Source of the DNA: Drosophila persimilis
Taxonomy: Eukaryota > Arthropoda > Insecta > Diptera > Drosophilidae
DNA length: 64,000 nucleotides
Direction: 5' to 3'
NCBI RefSeq assembly: GCF_003286085.1
Contig: NW_020825332.1
Span: forward strand, 863,001 to 927,000
Shown here: piece after piece, positions 44,199 to 56,343 of the stretch
How positions within the stretch are numbered: the stretch's first letter is position 1
How the letters are laid out: each line of letters begins with the position of its first letter
Made by a program: the position numbers and the translations under genes
The notes under the pieces: model-generated
What the model saw: the letters and a program-made list of their open reading frames with translations, nothing else
Told to the model about the DNA's origin: nothing
The model's database searches: none

Positions 44199-44982
44199 CT
44201 AGAACAGGGAATGGTGATGCTTGTGGATCAGCTTCGTGAGGGGCAGGCCACGCAGGTGGGCGTGCTGGGGGTGGGGGTGGGCGTGTGCGTGGGCGAGCAG
44301 CTTGGGGAAGGCGTAGCCGATGGACACATGGTGGGTGGTGGTCTTTGGCCCGGGAATCGCCCGGTAGGTGGGCGTCGCAAAGGGCGCGGCCTCCAGGACG
44401 GGTGGCAGCACCTGGTGGGTTATCGTCAGCTCAGCGGGTGGGAGGAAGGGCGTGGCAGCTGGCAGAAGATGATGGGGAAGGGGAGCTGGAGCGGGCAGAA
44501 GGGGAGCTGGAGCGGGCAGCAGTGGAGCTGGAGCGGGCAGAAGTGGTGCGGGTGCGAATACTGGTGGTGCGGGTGCGTATACCGGTGGTGCAGGAATGAA
44601 TTGCGGCGGCGGAGGAGCCACAAGAGCTGGTGCCGGTCCATAAACGGGTGGTGCCGGTGCGTATACGGGTGGTGCTGGGGCAAAGGCTGGTGGTGGAGCA
44701 GGCGCTGGCAGGAATGGCGCCGCGTAATCCAAATGCTCCGCCAGCGGAGCCTGCAGTGGTGCGTGCAGCGGCTCCAAGTGCTCGAAATGGTGCGGATCGA
44801 AGTGATTGAAGTGCTGATTGAAGTGTGGATTGAAGTGCTGATCAAAGTGTGCCGACGGCTTGGCCTCCCCCGCCGCCAAGAGGATCGCCAGAGCGAGTGC
44901 CTGTGGGAAGATTTTAGTCGTATTTGAGTCCTTCAGTGCGATTGAGGACTCCTCGAATCCTTACCCAAATGTGGTGCCGCAT
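44199..44982 (-). CDS. Pro/Ala/His-rich secreted protein (239 aa)
   Basis: Exon 1 is 44965-44982 (MRHHIW), exon 2 is 44199-44900; 64-bp phase-0 intron (GTAAGG to CCCACAG). The start MRHHIWALALAILLAAGEA is a signal peptide, cleavage before KPSAHFD. The mature chain has an N-terminal Phe-His-Asn repeat (FDQHFNPHFNQHFNHFDPHH), then proline-rich units APAPPVYAPAPPVYGPAP and three APLLPAP repeats, then a less repetitive half (PPAELTITHQVLPPVLEAAP and TTHHVSIGYAFPKLL), then His-Ala and ending KLIHKHHHSLF. Pro-Val/Tyr repeats fit the proline-rich low-complexity cuticle class. His-rich ends are unusual in the cluster and could bind metals (inference). Confidence 0.88.
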
Positions 44983-45080
44983 AGTGCTTGGAGCTTTGTG
45001 GTTTTGTTGCTGGGACTTCTAGGATATGCTCGCCCTCAGAGCTGTGCGATTAGTGTTTGTCCATTGTCAACACTCGTTAA

Positions 45081-45089
45081 TATTTATAG
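45081..45089 (-). promoter_or_regulatory. TATA box of the Pro/His-rich gene
   Basis: Minus-strand CTATAAATA about 100 bases upstream of the ATG. Confidence 0.75.
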
Positions 45090-45589
45090 GGAAATGGCTG
45101 TGGCCCTGCCCGCCGCTCTTCTTCACTTTCCATTTCCCCCTGGCCCCCACCTGGCAGTGCCGCGACTGCCAAGTGGGTCTCTATGGCTCTCCACGAGTAT
45201 GGGCTGGGCTGGTCTGGGCTGCGGGTGAGGCAATGGGGCAACGAGGCAATGAGGCAATGGTAATCCGCTTTAGTTGGTCAGTGAGTCGTGACTGCCACCA
45301 TCGGTGGATGAATGGCCGGATGGTTGGATCGATGGCTAGGGCCAATAACTTCTTGGGCGATTTGAAAGCTTGCCCCCCCCCCCACCGATTATATAACCCA
45401 TGTAACCCCCATTGACAGTTTCTTCGTTCGAATGCGATTATGATAATCCATAAATCACAATCCCCCCCCGCCCCGTGGCAGTGCAATCCAAGCATTTGTT
45501 GGTGGGGGCAAACTTTTTAGTTTCGCATTTAATCAAAAAGTTAGTACAGTTACACAAAATTGGCTATAGCTTGGTGTCTGGCGTTTTCC
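45090..45589. other. Intergenic
   Basis: No gene seen in this 500-bp spacer. Confidence 0.5.
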
Positions 45590-46216
45590 TTAGACCACGA
45601 CTTGGGGAGCAGCGTAGGGAGCGGCGTAGGGGGAGGCGAGGTAGGGAGAGGCGTAGGGAGAGGCGTAGGGAGAGGCGTAGGGAGCGGCGTAGGGAGCGGC
45701 ATAGGGAGCGGCGTAGGGAGCGGCGTAGGGATAGGCAGAGTAGGCGGCGGCAGCTCCCAGGGCAGAGGCGTAAGGAGTCGAGTACGCAGCCGTCAGCGGA
45801 GCGGAGTAAGCGGCGGCGGCGGCCGTCAGGGGAGCAGCAGCGTACCGGGCGGACACCAGGGCGGGGGCGGCCGGAACACCCGACACGTAGCGGCTGGAGA
45901 CGGGTCCGGCGTACTCGAACGGAGCCGTCGTGTAGGAGGAGAGGGTGCCGTCGTAGTTGTTGCGGACATCCACCTGGCTGCTGCCACCGGCGGCTGACAG
46001 GGGAGCCGTGACCACGGGCACACTGGCCACTGGGGCGGTGGCCAGAGGAACGCCACCCACGGGCAGACTGAGTGGAGCCACCAGACCGGGCTTGGCCGAG
46101 GAGCAGGCGATGAGGGCGGCAATAACCAACTGGAAGGGAGAGAGAGAGAGATTCTGGTTAGATATTCCATCAATGGAGTGCTTGGATCCTTCGGATTTAC
46201 TCACAAACTTGAACAT
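45590..46216 (-). CDS. Ala/Tyr/Pro-rich secreted protein with AAPY/ASPY repeats (183 aa), cuticle-like
   Basis: Exon 1 is 46205-46216 (MFKF), exon 2 is 45590-46129; 75-bp phase-0 intron (GTGAGT to CTTCCAG). The intron is open in frame and would add 25 residues if read through. The spliced start [19 protein letters not shown] is a signal peptide. The mature chain has [20 protein letters not shown], an island with less repetition ([20 protein letters not shown]), repeats of APLTAAYS type, and at the C-terminus about ten AAPY or ASPY tetrapeptides, ending [10 protein letters not shown]. The longest member of the MFK/KPG Ala-Tyr group, closest in its signal and KPGLVAPL start to the 26.5-kb gene. 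Confidence 0.9.
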   Translation of the reverse strand: MFKFVSKSEGSKHSIDGISNQNLSLSPFQLVIAALIACSSAKPGLVAPLSLPVGGVPLATAPVASVPVVTAPLSAAGGSSQVDVRNNYDGTLSSYTTAPFEYAGPVSSRYVSGVPAAPALVSARYAAAPLTAAAAAYSAPLTAAYSTPYASALGAAAAYSAYPYAAPYAAPYAAPYAAPYASPYASPYASPYLASPYAAPYAAPQVVV

Positions 46217-46282
46217 TTTGCTGTGGTGGGGTTGTGTCTAAAGCTCTTGAGCGATAATGTACATTCCCATCCGACCGAGGGC

Positions 46283-46290
46283 CTTATATA
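46283..46290 (-). promoter_or_regulatory. TATA box of the AAPY gene
   Basis: Minus-strand TATATAAG about 70 bases upstream of the ATG. Confidence 0.8.
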
Positions 46291-48748
46291 CAGCTCTGTC
46301 CAGTGATCGCTTTTGAGGGACATTCTGTCTGTTTTTTGGTCGCTTCTTCTGCCGATCGACTGCCGAGTGCCTGCCCCTGGATGTGGCTCGAATACCTGAT
46401 GGCATCACCCACGGTGCTGCGACGGTGCTACGTGCCACGCTGCTTCAATTGCCAAAATATGCCAAATAATGTCGGAAGTTGTCCGCTCAAGTGGTTCGCG
46501 CTTCGATCTTCGATCTGTGATCCACTTTGTATGCAATGTATGTGGGATTCCAGTGGGTAGCAGAGCGGCTGTCGGCTGTCGGCGGTCAGTGGTTGGTGGT
46601 CAGCCAATTTGCAGTCTGTTTGGGCCATCAATGTCTGCTGCCCTGCAGCTGCCCCTGCTACCCGATTCGTACGCAATCTAAGCCAAATGGGCCATAAAAT
46701 GGCCGCCTCCAAGCTGGCAAACCCCCCCAGCTAAATGTCTCATTAGTTCGCTTTTTAATGCCCCAGATCCCCCATAAAATTCACTCGTAAATGTAGCTCT
46801 CATCCTTGCCGCCGGACTTTGTGGCGCTGTTTGCTCTTCTGTTTCCCCCTACTTGACCTTGACGCCATCTGTGTCCACAGGATGAATCTGACTCTGCCAC
46901 TCCCACCCCCACTCCTCTCTCTCTCTACCTACCTCCCTCCCGTTTTGCCCACAGATCAGTCAGGCGCCTTAATTGGCCATCGAGGCGGAGAAGCGGCGAG
47001 AAACAAGCAATAAGCAACAAGCAACCATCAAGCAGTAAGCAGTAAGCAGAGACCAGCGTGCTGGTCGAAACCGGCTCTTGGACTTAATGAGCCATCCGAG
47101 TGCGGTCACGTGCTGGCCTGGTCCATCGTCATCATCGTCATCTGATGTGCTGGCCTGAAGCCAACACTTTGCCCTCTCTCTCTCTATCTGAGAAGAGGTA
47201 AAGCTCTCAGAGCGTGAGGCTTGTTTTCGGCATTCATGGAGATCTCCTTGGGCTGGCAGAATCCTCTGGACAGATGTCCATTCAACAGGTAGAGCATCTC
47301 CACTTCGTCTTGCTTCTGGTCCCAGCCACCAATCAGATCAGATGATTATGACGCTGATCTCTCAAGGCTGTGGACGCGATGACGAGTGGTCGAGTCGATG
47401 AGTCGATGAGTCGAGTTGTTGTCTGGGGGAACGCATGTAACTGTATCCGTGTTGCTGCCACCGCAACAGGCGGTCTCCACAGTCTGTGACCTCTCTTTTC
47501 CCCCCATTCCATTCCATTCCATTCCATTCTTGAGACTGAGTTTCTCTGATTCTCGACTGATGACGCGAAGATTTTCCAGTGAGTCAAGCACGGAAATGCT
47601 GTGCTACGACTACATACCATCGCCATCTCCATCTCCATCATCATTACCATTTCTGCAGACATCAAGATCTTGTATCTTCAATCTTCCATCTTCACACCAC
47701 TCCACACTCCATCCACAATCCACTCATTTCCTAGTTAACCTTTTTGATCGGTTTAGAGAAGCGCCTTCTTCAGCCAGCCCCCAAGAATTATTCGTGGCTG
47801 GTGGGGCCGTGGGGTACCGTTTGTTTTAATGGATTTTTGGAAATTGAAATTTATTCAGTGTATGCGGGACATATTCCTGTTTCTGTTTTTGTGGGAAAGC
47901 AGGTTCTATCCCATCCCCAGATCCACCAGATCCAGATCTCAGATCTGAGTTCCGTTCCCAGATTCTGATCGATGACAGTTTGGGGGCTTAATTGACGCTC
48001 GATAAATATACGTCAGATTTAAGAGTTAAGAGCTGAGCGCTAAGGGGGCTTTGATTGGGTTTAAGCCATGTTTTAACAGCTCTGAGGCTCTGTCTGTCTC
48101 TCTGTCTGTCTTTCTGTGTTCCAATGCCAAGTTTAAGGTTTAAGGTCTCTCTCTCTCTCTCTCGTCATGAGTCGCAAAAGCCAAGAGCCCAAGAGCCCAA
48201 GAGCCAAAGATGATGGAGAGGAGATCTCTTGGCCCGATTTGTGTGTATTTGTATGCAAATTAGTTGGCCCATTCGATGGACTGGACTACAGTGGAGTGAA
48301 GAGCGAAGAGTGGTTTGCAGTGGAGTGGAGTGGGGAGTGAAAGGTGTAAACCATTGGATGAAGACCTCTTTTTTTTTGGGGGGCAACCTTCAGCTCGACA
48401 CTCGTATACGTATGCGTATACGTATACGTATACGTATAGGAGTATTATGCAAATGCATCAATCGATGGCTCAGATGGCAATGAGAGGAGGATCCAATGGC
48501 CAATAAACCCAGAGATACGTTCAGATGGCAAGTTTATTTTAATGTTTAATGTTGAAGGTGCACGGTGTATGGGTATTCAATGTGGTATTCGCTATGAGGA
48601 GTACTATGAGCGGTCATCATCGCAGTTTGCAGATCAGTCGGGATGTGACGCTGTCCATCTGTCCATCTGTCTATCTTTATCTTTATCTTTATCTTTATCG
48701 CTTTAATATTATTTGTAATTTATTCTACTGTTGAATGGTGTGGCATTC
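46291..48748. other. Intergenic, 2.5 kb
   Basis: No gene seen. Contains AAGCAGT repeats (47010-47050), ATTCC pentamers (47505-47528), CT tracts (46915-46925, 48147-48163), a palindromic CGTATA array (48402-48438) and CTTTAT repeats (48672-48700). The minus-strand AATAAA (plus TTTATT, 48719-48724) serves the next gene. Confidence 0.5.
48402..48438. repeat. Palindromic CGTATA hexamer array
   Basis: Six copies of CGTATA or CGTATG. Each junction is self-complementary (TATACGTATA), so the block can form a hairpin. Confidence 0.95.
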
Positions 48749-49429
48749 CTAGCGCCTTTGGATCTGCGGAGTTCCGTAGGAGGTGAGGCCCGTGGTGTGT
48801 GGCACGCTGGCGTAGGGCGCCCCCGCCTGGAGGGGCAGCTGTGCCACATTCAGGGGTGCCAGGCCGAAGGGCACCGGCAGCTTGAGGTTCAGCGAATTGG
48901 CATCCATGGAGGCGGAGACGGAGGCGACTCCCCCAGCAATCGAGCGGCCTGTGGCAGCTGCAAGTGGGGCAGGCTTCGGTGCCTTCAGCGGCTGCGACTG
49001 TTGCGGGGGCTGGGGTGCCGCCTGGACCGCTGGCAGTGGCGCCGAGGGTGCTCCAAAGACATATCCCTGGCTGGTGAGTGCCTGCGTGAAGGCGGCGTGC
49101 TCCAGGTGGGGGGCAGCAAACTGTCGGGCCAATTGCTGGTACTGTTGCTGGGGAGGCTGATACCTCTGCTGCTGCTGCTGTTGCTGCTGCTGTTGCACTC
49201 GCTGTGGCAGCTGCTGACGCGGGGCGGGATAGTGGTAGTATGCCACCTGGGAGCTGGGGGTGATCGTGTACTCCAGATGGGAGACGTCTCCGAAGGCGGC
49301 ATTCAACAGCTGCAGGAGCAGCAGGCACAGGAAGGATACCTGAAAGGGTTTCGATTGGGGATTAATCCCTTTTTGGGGGGCTTTCTTTCATCACTTTCTT
49401 CCAAAACTCTCACTCACTTTGGGGCTCAT
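48749..49429 (-). CDS. Secreted Gln-rich protein (200 aa)
   Basis: Exon 1 is 49418-49429 (MSPK), exon 2 is 48749-49339; 78-bp phase-0 intron (GTGAGT to TTTCAG). The start MSPKVSFLCLLLLQLLNAAFG is a signal peptide. The mature chain has GDVSHLEYTITPSSQVAYYH, a Gln-rich region with a ten-Gln run (about 50-60), a Pro/Ala/Gln stretch (about 110-130) and a C-terminal half with fewer repeats (SMDANSLNLKLPVPFGLAPL and ASVPHTTGLTSYGTPQIQRR). Poly-Gln in a secreted chain is uncommon, and the CAG/CAA run is likely length-variable. The 5' UTR is longer than in neighbours (about 190 bases). Family not recognised; matrix role from context. Confidence 0.87.
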
Positions 49430-49650
49430 TTTAATGATTTTTTGTACAAAAATAAAACTAGAAAAAAACAACTGTCTGCACTTTATGGTATTCGATATTC
49501 GATGTTCTTATTCCCGATTATCGATCGATTCTCAGCTCGATTCTTGGATGGCTGTGCTACGATAGATCCACCGCTTGCGTCGATCCCTAAATGATGTTCC
49601 ACTGCGAAGCTTTGGCAGCTGATTAAAATTTGTGCCCCCGCCGAAGATGC

Positions 49651-49659
49651 TTTTTATAG
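49651..49659 (-). promoter_or_regulatory. TATA box of the Gln-rich gene
   Basis: Minus-strand CTATAAAAA about 225 bases upstream of the ATG. Confidence 0.65.
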
Positions 49660-50932
49660 GAGGTCTCTGAGGAGAGAGGAGACTGTCGACTGTCGAGTGT
49701 CGAGTGTCGGACTCTCTGCGGTTCTCAGACCCGTTCGCATGCACTGCCATTACCTCTTCTCTGAGAGTCCCTCTCCCGCTCTCTCTCTCTATCTTTTGTT
49801 GTGAAGCTTTTTGGCATTTTGTTGCTGTTGCTGCTGTTGCTGCTGCTGCTGCTGGCTTTTGTTTTGTTTGCAGCCAAGTGTTGATGTTGATTTGTTGTCT
49901 CTTAACAAACCTGTCGATTATTGACTGTCGATTGTTGACTGCTCGAACGCGTGTTTGGTTTTCCTTGCATGCTCGCCTGTGTATAAATCAATGTTGGTCG
50001 TTTTTATTGGCATCCGAACTATGCAACAAACCGAGTCGCCACTCGCCAGGGGCTCCGCCCCAGAGGGGTTCGTTCTCCCACCTCCCCTAGAAGCCCCCTC
50101 CCGGGCAGACTCCACAGCCCTGCTCTCGGGCTGAGAGCTTATTAAACAGAAACAGCAATCGAGTGTCATGTGACAGAAGCCCCAAATGCCGCACAAACAT
50201 AAAAGCCATTAGCCCCCAGACAAAGGCGCAAGAAAAAAACACAAACACACAAACACCTGAGGACTTGTGCGCGGGTTTTGCATGCTAAACGAACGAGCGA
50301 TAGATGTATCTGTATCTGTATCTGTATCTGTGTCTATGTGTAGATGTCTCTATCAATCGGAATACGAGTACGAGATTGACCTCCCAATCGAGTCGCATTC
50401 GCATCTCATTTAAAGCTCATCATGTGCTCAGTGTTTTCGGTCTGATGGGGGGTGGCGAGGGGGGAGGGGGATCTATTAAACTATTGACCCATTTGGGGCA
50501 TACACCGAGAGAGAGCTTCGCTCTCAGCAACTGTTGAGGTGGGTCAGTGGAGGGGTATTCTTCCCACCACTCTCGTGGGACCTCTCTCCTCTTCCATCTC
50601 TCTCTGGCTCAGTGTCAAGCCGCGCCTTTGACCAAATTGGCAAGCCACGAAAACGAAAAGCCTCCATCGATGGCTCGAACCGCCTCGAGCTGCCATGAAC
50701 ACTTGAATTATTTATGTCTATCGGGGCTTTAATCATAATTAAATCGGTGTTCGCTGTTCGCTGTTCGCTGTTCTACGCATAAATTGCCGAGTCTCTCGTC
50801 TCGGATAACACACTGAGCATTAAAATTAAACAACATTATAATTTGGGTTTAATTAATTGCTAATTTGAGGAAATAAATTCATTCATATTTTACGCATATT
50901 TATGCGGGTATTTATGCATCTGGAAACAGAGC
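49660..50932. other. Intergenic
   Basis: No gene seen. Contains a TTGCTG array (49822-49853), GTATCT repeats (50308-50332) and GTTCGCT repeats (50748-50772). Confidence 0.5.
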
Positions 50933-51714
50933 CTACCAGCCCTGGTTGGCGCCGTAGGACAGAGACGGCGGCGGCGGCGGCGGTGGAGCCCCGTAGACGG
51001 CGGCTGGCGATGGTGGAGGCGCCCCAAAGTGCAGTTTGTATCTGCCATGGAATGCTGGTGCTGCTGCTGCCAACTGGTAGCCAGGAGGCGGTGCAAATCT
51101 CGACAAGAACTGCGAACGGGCTGGAGCAGCATACGGGGGCGCTGCATAGTGAGGCGCCGCATACTGAAGAGGCGGCGGTGCGGCATACTGAAGCGGAGGC
51201 AGTGCTGCGTATTGAGGAGGAGGAGGAGGAGGCGGTGCCGCATATCCCGTATACGTTGTGGTTGTGGTGGTCACTGGAGCCCCCAAAGAGTACTTGATGG
51301 CAGGAGCAGGGGCCGCATAGGCAGCGGCATAGTTGAAGTGTGCCTTAGGCGGAGGAGGAGCTGCATGGTAGAAAGAAGGAACAGATGCATAACCGTAGGC
51401 GGCAGGAACGGTCACGGTGTCGGACACGGCCACAGGGGCAGGCACTGCCACTGGAGCAGGCACTGCCACGGGAACTGGAGAGGGCACCGACACAGGCACA
51501 GGCACATGGACCGGAAATGGAACACCGACCGGAACTCCCACTGCTGCTGGTGCTGGGGCGTGGCCATGGAAGAAGCTGCCAAGGGCAGGGGCAGCTCCAA
51601 GGCAGATCAGGGCACCGACCAGAGCCACACTCTAAAGGAGATTCGATTCGATTATCCAATTATAAAATGCACTAATTCCACCACGGGATCTGCTGCTCTT
51701 ACAATATTCAACAT
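50933..51714 (-). CDS. Pro/Val/Ala/Tyr-rich secreted protein (236 aa), cuticle-like
   Basis: Exon 1 is 51703-51714 (MLNI), exon 2 is 50933-51631; 71-bp phase-0 intron (GTAAGA to CCTTTAG). The start MLNISVALVGALICLGAAP is a signal peptide, cleavage near ALG/SFFHGH. In order: PV-repeat region (VGVPFPVHVPVPVSVPSPVP), three VAVPAPVAV units, an island (SDTVTVPAAYGYASVPSFYH), poly-Pro (PPPP) and a Thr run (TTTTTTY), repeats of QYAAPPPLQYAAP type, FAPPPGYQLAAAAPAFHG, a run of seven Pro and the end SLSYGANQGW. Dense PV/PY dipeptides fit the proline-rich low-complexity cuticle class. The antisense strand shows long Arg/Gly frames by codon composition only. Confidence 0.9.
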
Positions 51715-51824
51715 TTTTGGGCTATGCTTTCTTCCGACTCCGATTCCGTATTCCCGTATTCGGTCTTAGCTTCACCGTCCAACACTTTCACACGTAATGA
51801 ATCGATTTTCGGTGCCATTGCAGG

Positions 51825-51832
51825 TTTATATA
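51825..51832 (-). promoter_or_regulatory. TATA box of the Pro/Val-rich gene
   Basis: Minus-strand TATATAAA about 110 bases upstream of the ATG. Confidence 0.8.
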
Positions 51833-54800
51833 GTACCACCGATCCATGATAAACCACGATCCGAGTTGCGTCGCACACATTATGCTGATGTCGCGGAGGA
51901 AGGAGGAGGCGGCAGCGGTGGCGGAGGCGGCGGAGGAGAAAGAGGAGTCCGGCGAAAAGTAAAAACTCCATTAAGGGATCTGCGTGCACGACGTGCAATC
52001 GACAAAGCGACAAGCGAATCGTGCGGCAAATGCACAAGGCACTACGGCCCCCCCCCATCCATCCATCCCAAGACCCAGACATCCACTGGATATGACACGA
52101 AGTGAGTATATAGTGGGTATTCAGCATATGTTGCAATCGTTATCATTTGGGAGGGGACAGTGTGCTGGCCACCTGCTAAAAGATACAAATCATCGAAGAG
52201 AGCAGCTCCTCCTGGACTTCCAAAGAAGAATGCTTCTACCTAAGTCTAGAATTACTATAGAATGTTCTACGAACGATAATTCCCCAGGCTATCGACCATT
52301 TAAAGTGCTCAAGATATTCTTGTATCTTTTGAATCCCATGGATCAAATTTATGCGCACACGCCAACTGCAACTCCGACCTGTCTCCGCAAGCAACTTTTA
52401 CTGCTGCCACTTCCCTTGCCCCTGCCCCTGCCCCTGCCCCTGCCCCTCCCAGTGCCAGTGCCAGTGCCACCAGCTGCATGAACAACAGCAACCACAGAGC
52501 GTCACAGAGAGGCGGAATGGCGATCACGTTCCAGGCGCCTTTTTATGCCTTATGACTCTTGATTGATGGCCGTTGCCAAAATATAAATGCCAAAATATCA
52601 CACGGCCAGTTGAGAGCCGATTTATTGCCACCGCCAACGGAGCCCCAGAGCCCCCTGAGCAAACAGCCAGCAGCCAAGACGGGTCTCAATTAGCCAGGCC
52701 AAGCCCCCAAAAGCAGGCAACATAATAGAGCAGGAGGAGAGCGAGGCACTGCCTGAAAGTATGCCCCACTCCCAGTGGCCATATAAGAAAAAATGTGCTG
52801 TCGTAAACAGGGGATTTCCCTTTCGCGTGGCCAATTAAATGGCTGCCAAATGCGCGACACGCGCCCATCGAGAATGTCAACAGAACAATGAAAACAGAGG
52901 GAACGAGGCCGTGCACCCCTCCCTTCCCCTTCCCCTTCCCCTTCACCAAAGGGCCCCCCAAAGAAGAAGAAATTACCATAGCGAAAGTGGCTAAATCAGA
53001 AATCGATATGCACCTTCGCTGAACTGAGAGAGAACGCCGGGAGCACTGAGAGCAGTGGGAGCACTGGATCTGCCTGCACCTCGTGCCAGTCCTTGAGGCT
53101 GCCGCTGGCAACAGGTGCCTCTCGAGTCGCGGGTGCCCGTGTGTGTTCCTGCCAGGTAATTGGAGGGTATAAATCCGCAACACGTGGTGCGTAAACTGTT
53201 TTTGGGGGAGGCCCGGCCCGGCCCGGCCCGCGACTCTGGCAGAGTGCCCGGACCTCCAATCGCGCTCTTAATTGAAGTTCCCCCTTGATTGCAGTTTGGT
53301 TTTTAATCCCGTTTTCTTATTTATAGAACCTTCAAGCAAACCCTGTCAACCCTGTCAATGAACTGTGCTTTCTCCCAAGGCCATCTCCGGCAGGGCACGC
53401 TCTCGGGCTCTCCGGCTCTCCGGCTCTGCTGTTGCTGCATAAGATTATCGACAGCAAATCCCCTTTGCACGCAACAACAGAATAATCAGGAGCAGAGCTT
53501 CGGGAGGGGGCGTCAGAGCCAGTGTCATTGCACCATAACAAGGTCAGTCCATCAAGAGGGCCCTGGTCCTAGTCCTGGTCCTGGTCCTAGTCCTGGTCGT
53601 GGTCCCGGGTGTGGTCCAGCTGCGTGTGCATTTCCCCCAGTGCACGTACGGGTACGTGCACGTCCCTTCGGCCAGGGATCAGCACTTCCTGGAAGTTGTT
53701 TGACCCTTGCTCTGGCTTGTACGTCGTAATTAATTTTCCTCACTTGTTTCGTTGAGCTCTGATTGGATGCTCGTCATATTTTCTCGCCTCTGACTCGCAT
53801 TTCAGAGCAGGTTGTAATCGGATTCGGATTGTGCTGTCAGTGCAGGTTCTAATTGCACCAGATGCTGATTGGATGCTTGGATGCTTGGATGCCTGGAGGA
53901 TGTGTGATGTTTGTGGCGAGGTCCTTGCTCCCTGCGGTCGATGGCTCGTTATTAATGCAAAGCACAGGAGCAGGAGCACAGTTTCCGCATGAATAATCCC
54001 ATTTTTCTTAGCATACTCTACGGATGGAATGGGGAGCTCTCAAGAGCCAAGACTCTGCTCAGATTTCCACTCGAAGAGAGACCCACAGCCAGGGGGAGCC
54101 GAGCGAACGAACGAACGAACAGGTGTGTTTCCGTTACGAGGTTGTGGGAATCGGCCGAGTTGCAAGTGTGCCATGAGAGAGCACCTGCCCCAGGTCGCAA
54201 GCCCCCAAGTGCTGCATATGCATCCACTTAGTGTCGTTTGCTGTACTTGAATGCATATTCAATGGCTCTGCTGCACTCGAGAGATGTAGGAAGCGGAATC
54301 TACCGGTCCCGCCTCTGCCTGTGCCTCTGCCTATGCCTCCGCCTCGGCCTCTCTGGGGCATGGAGACATTGCATTGTCTGGCTGTCGTCTGTTCGGATCT
54401 GCGAAGGCTGTTCTGTTGTTGCCAAATTATCGCTTGACTGGCTAATGGTAACGCCGTTGGCTGATGGCTGGCGGCTGGCTGGCCGTTGACTTAATAAACT
54501 CGTAATTATGACATGGTCTGTGATCATGGGATCATATGATCGCAAGATCGTAACAGCAGAGGGGAGGGGCTGATCAGCTGGACACAATTGTGTTGCACAT
54601 TCCCCAAGGTCGTGGAGACGGAGACAAGCCCAACAATGGCTTATTGTTGTTATTTACTTGTGTTTCTGTTTGCATAAAATAATTTATTTTAAAGACTCCT
54701 CCCTCTTCTATTACGAGCAGATCGTTTTCATTGAATTCCCATAAACATGATTTTTCCATTTGCGCATAAATTATGCTGTTGAGGCCAGAATCTCTTGCGT

Positions 54801-56343
54801 CTTACGTCTTACGAGTCGAGTCCGAGTCTCTTGGCTGGCAAAAGCCAGCAATAAAGCGGTAATTAAGTGGCTTATTTCACTCCTGACTAACTCTCGAGGT
54901 GCTCCAATTTTTCACTTATGAAACGAGGCAAAAAGACCATTTAGCGAATCGCCAGCGTCTCTCCGTTGGAGTCTCCATTCCATTAATAAATAAATATTTC
55001 GACGCACTTTCCTCTCCTTTTACCAATCCCAGTCCCCCTTCAGGTGCGGGGGGGGCGACTGGTCAACCTGTTGGCAGGCGCACGCGCTTGTCGCTTGTCG
55101 CTTGTCGCTTGAGTCTTTCGTTTGTCCGTCCGGTCGGGTCCGTCTATCTGCAATGATAATTGCCAGGGAGGGGAAGGGGAGTGTGGAGTGTGGAGTGTTG
55201 CCAAGGCATTGCAATGCTATGAAATATTTTGTTTTTTCCTGCGAAAATTTCAAAACATTTGTCGGGAGCCGTCGCGTCGTTGCTTAAGCGAAATTAATTT
55301 GAAGTGCAATTGAATGTGGGATGGAATGGACAGGGGGAAGGGCGAGGAGTCGGTTCTTACTCAAGGGATCAGAGCCCCACACAGTATACATGTGACCCAA
55401 AATTATTCCCAGTGTATTTTGGTCTTTTTGCTGTCCAAGAATTCACTGCGAGACTGTTCTTCCGCTGCGATTTCCCCTCTGTCCCGTTGCTGTGCATGTT
55501 TGTGCTTGTCCACAGTCTGTGTAGGTTCTAGTGGGAGAGTGCGTAGGGAGAGGGAAATGACTCGCTCAGAGAGAGGATAAAAAGGCACAAGAAGAAGAGA
55601 GCGCGCGCTGAGCGTGTGTCTCGGCGGCAATGTCTGTGGGCTAGAAAGAGCAAGAGCGACTTTGGAACTGCGTCTCTGAAGGATGGCTTGGCATTGCTCA
55701 GAGAGCAGCTCCGTTATTGTAGTAGAACCAAACATAGAACGTAGAGCAAAAGTGCAATGAGAGCCCGACATGCGAGTGTACAAAAACCTTAGTCAAGACT
55801 TTGTTCTTCGTTGACTTTGACTTGGTTCCCTGTGGATGATTTATGTATGTATGTATGGATAACTCAATCGTTCACTTAACTAAAACTATACACGAGACAA
55901 CCTTCTGGGCAAAGACCTTTTTGGATCCCCTCATCAACAACCAAAAAACTTTTTGTTTTAAGTGTTTTGTTTATCGTTTATTCAAAAAAAAAAAGTGTCG
56001 AAGCCTTGAGTGCAGTGAAACTTGCACAGAAAATAGCAAAATCATTGAAACTTGATCTCTCCTTCTCTTTCTCTCGCTCGGTGCCTGCTCCCTTAGGTCT
56101 CTAGATGTCTCTGTCTCTGGGCTCGGAGTTTTGTGGGCGGTTCAAAGGGGGCGGTGCTAAGAAATTTGTACACAATTCGGATTCGATTCGGAGCTTGTTG
56201 TTCTACGAAATGCAAATCCACACTTTGACGGCAGCAAAATGCGAATGTCCCGCCTTCAGAATCTCTCGATGGATATGGATGGGTGCACGGATGATGAGGG
56301 TCGTCAACGCAGAGTCGTCGTGGATGTGAGATGTGTCGACTCC
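51833..56343. other. Intergenic, 4.5 kb
   Basis: No gene seen on either strand. Repeats: GGCGGA-type (51900-51938), CCTGCC (52414-52450), CCTTCCC (52920-52942), GGCCC (53212-53229), CCTGGTCCTAGT (53563-53600), TTGGATGC (53870-53895), GAAC (54101-54121), CTTGTCG (55088-55110), ATGT (55845-55857). A purine-rich stretch at about 55540-55610 has GAGAG motifs and a TATA-like GGATAAAAAGG (55574), but no micro-exon or signal peptide follows it on plus. Confidence 0.5.
52414..52450. repeat. (CCCCTG)n array
   Basis: Six-base repeat, about five copies, making spurious Pro/Leu and Ala/Gly frames. Confidence 0.95.

Noticed and set aside
55560..55800. Candidate extra cluster gene behind GGATAAAAAGG
   Set aside because: No ATG micro-exon with a GTRAG donor and no downstream signal-peptide exon could be joined.
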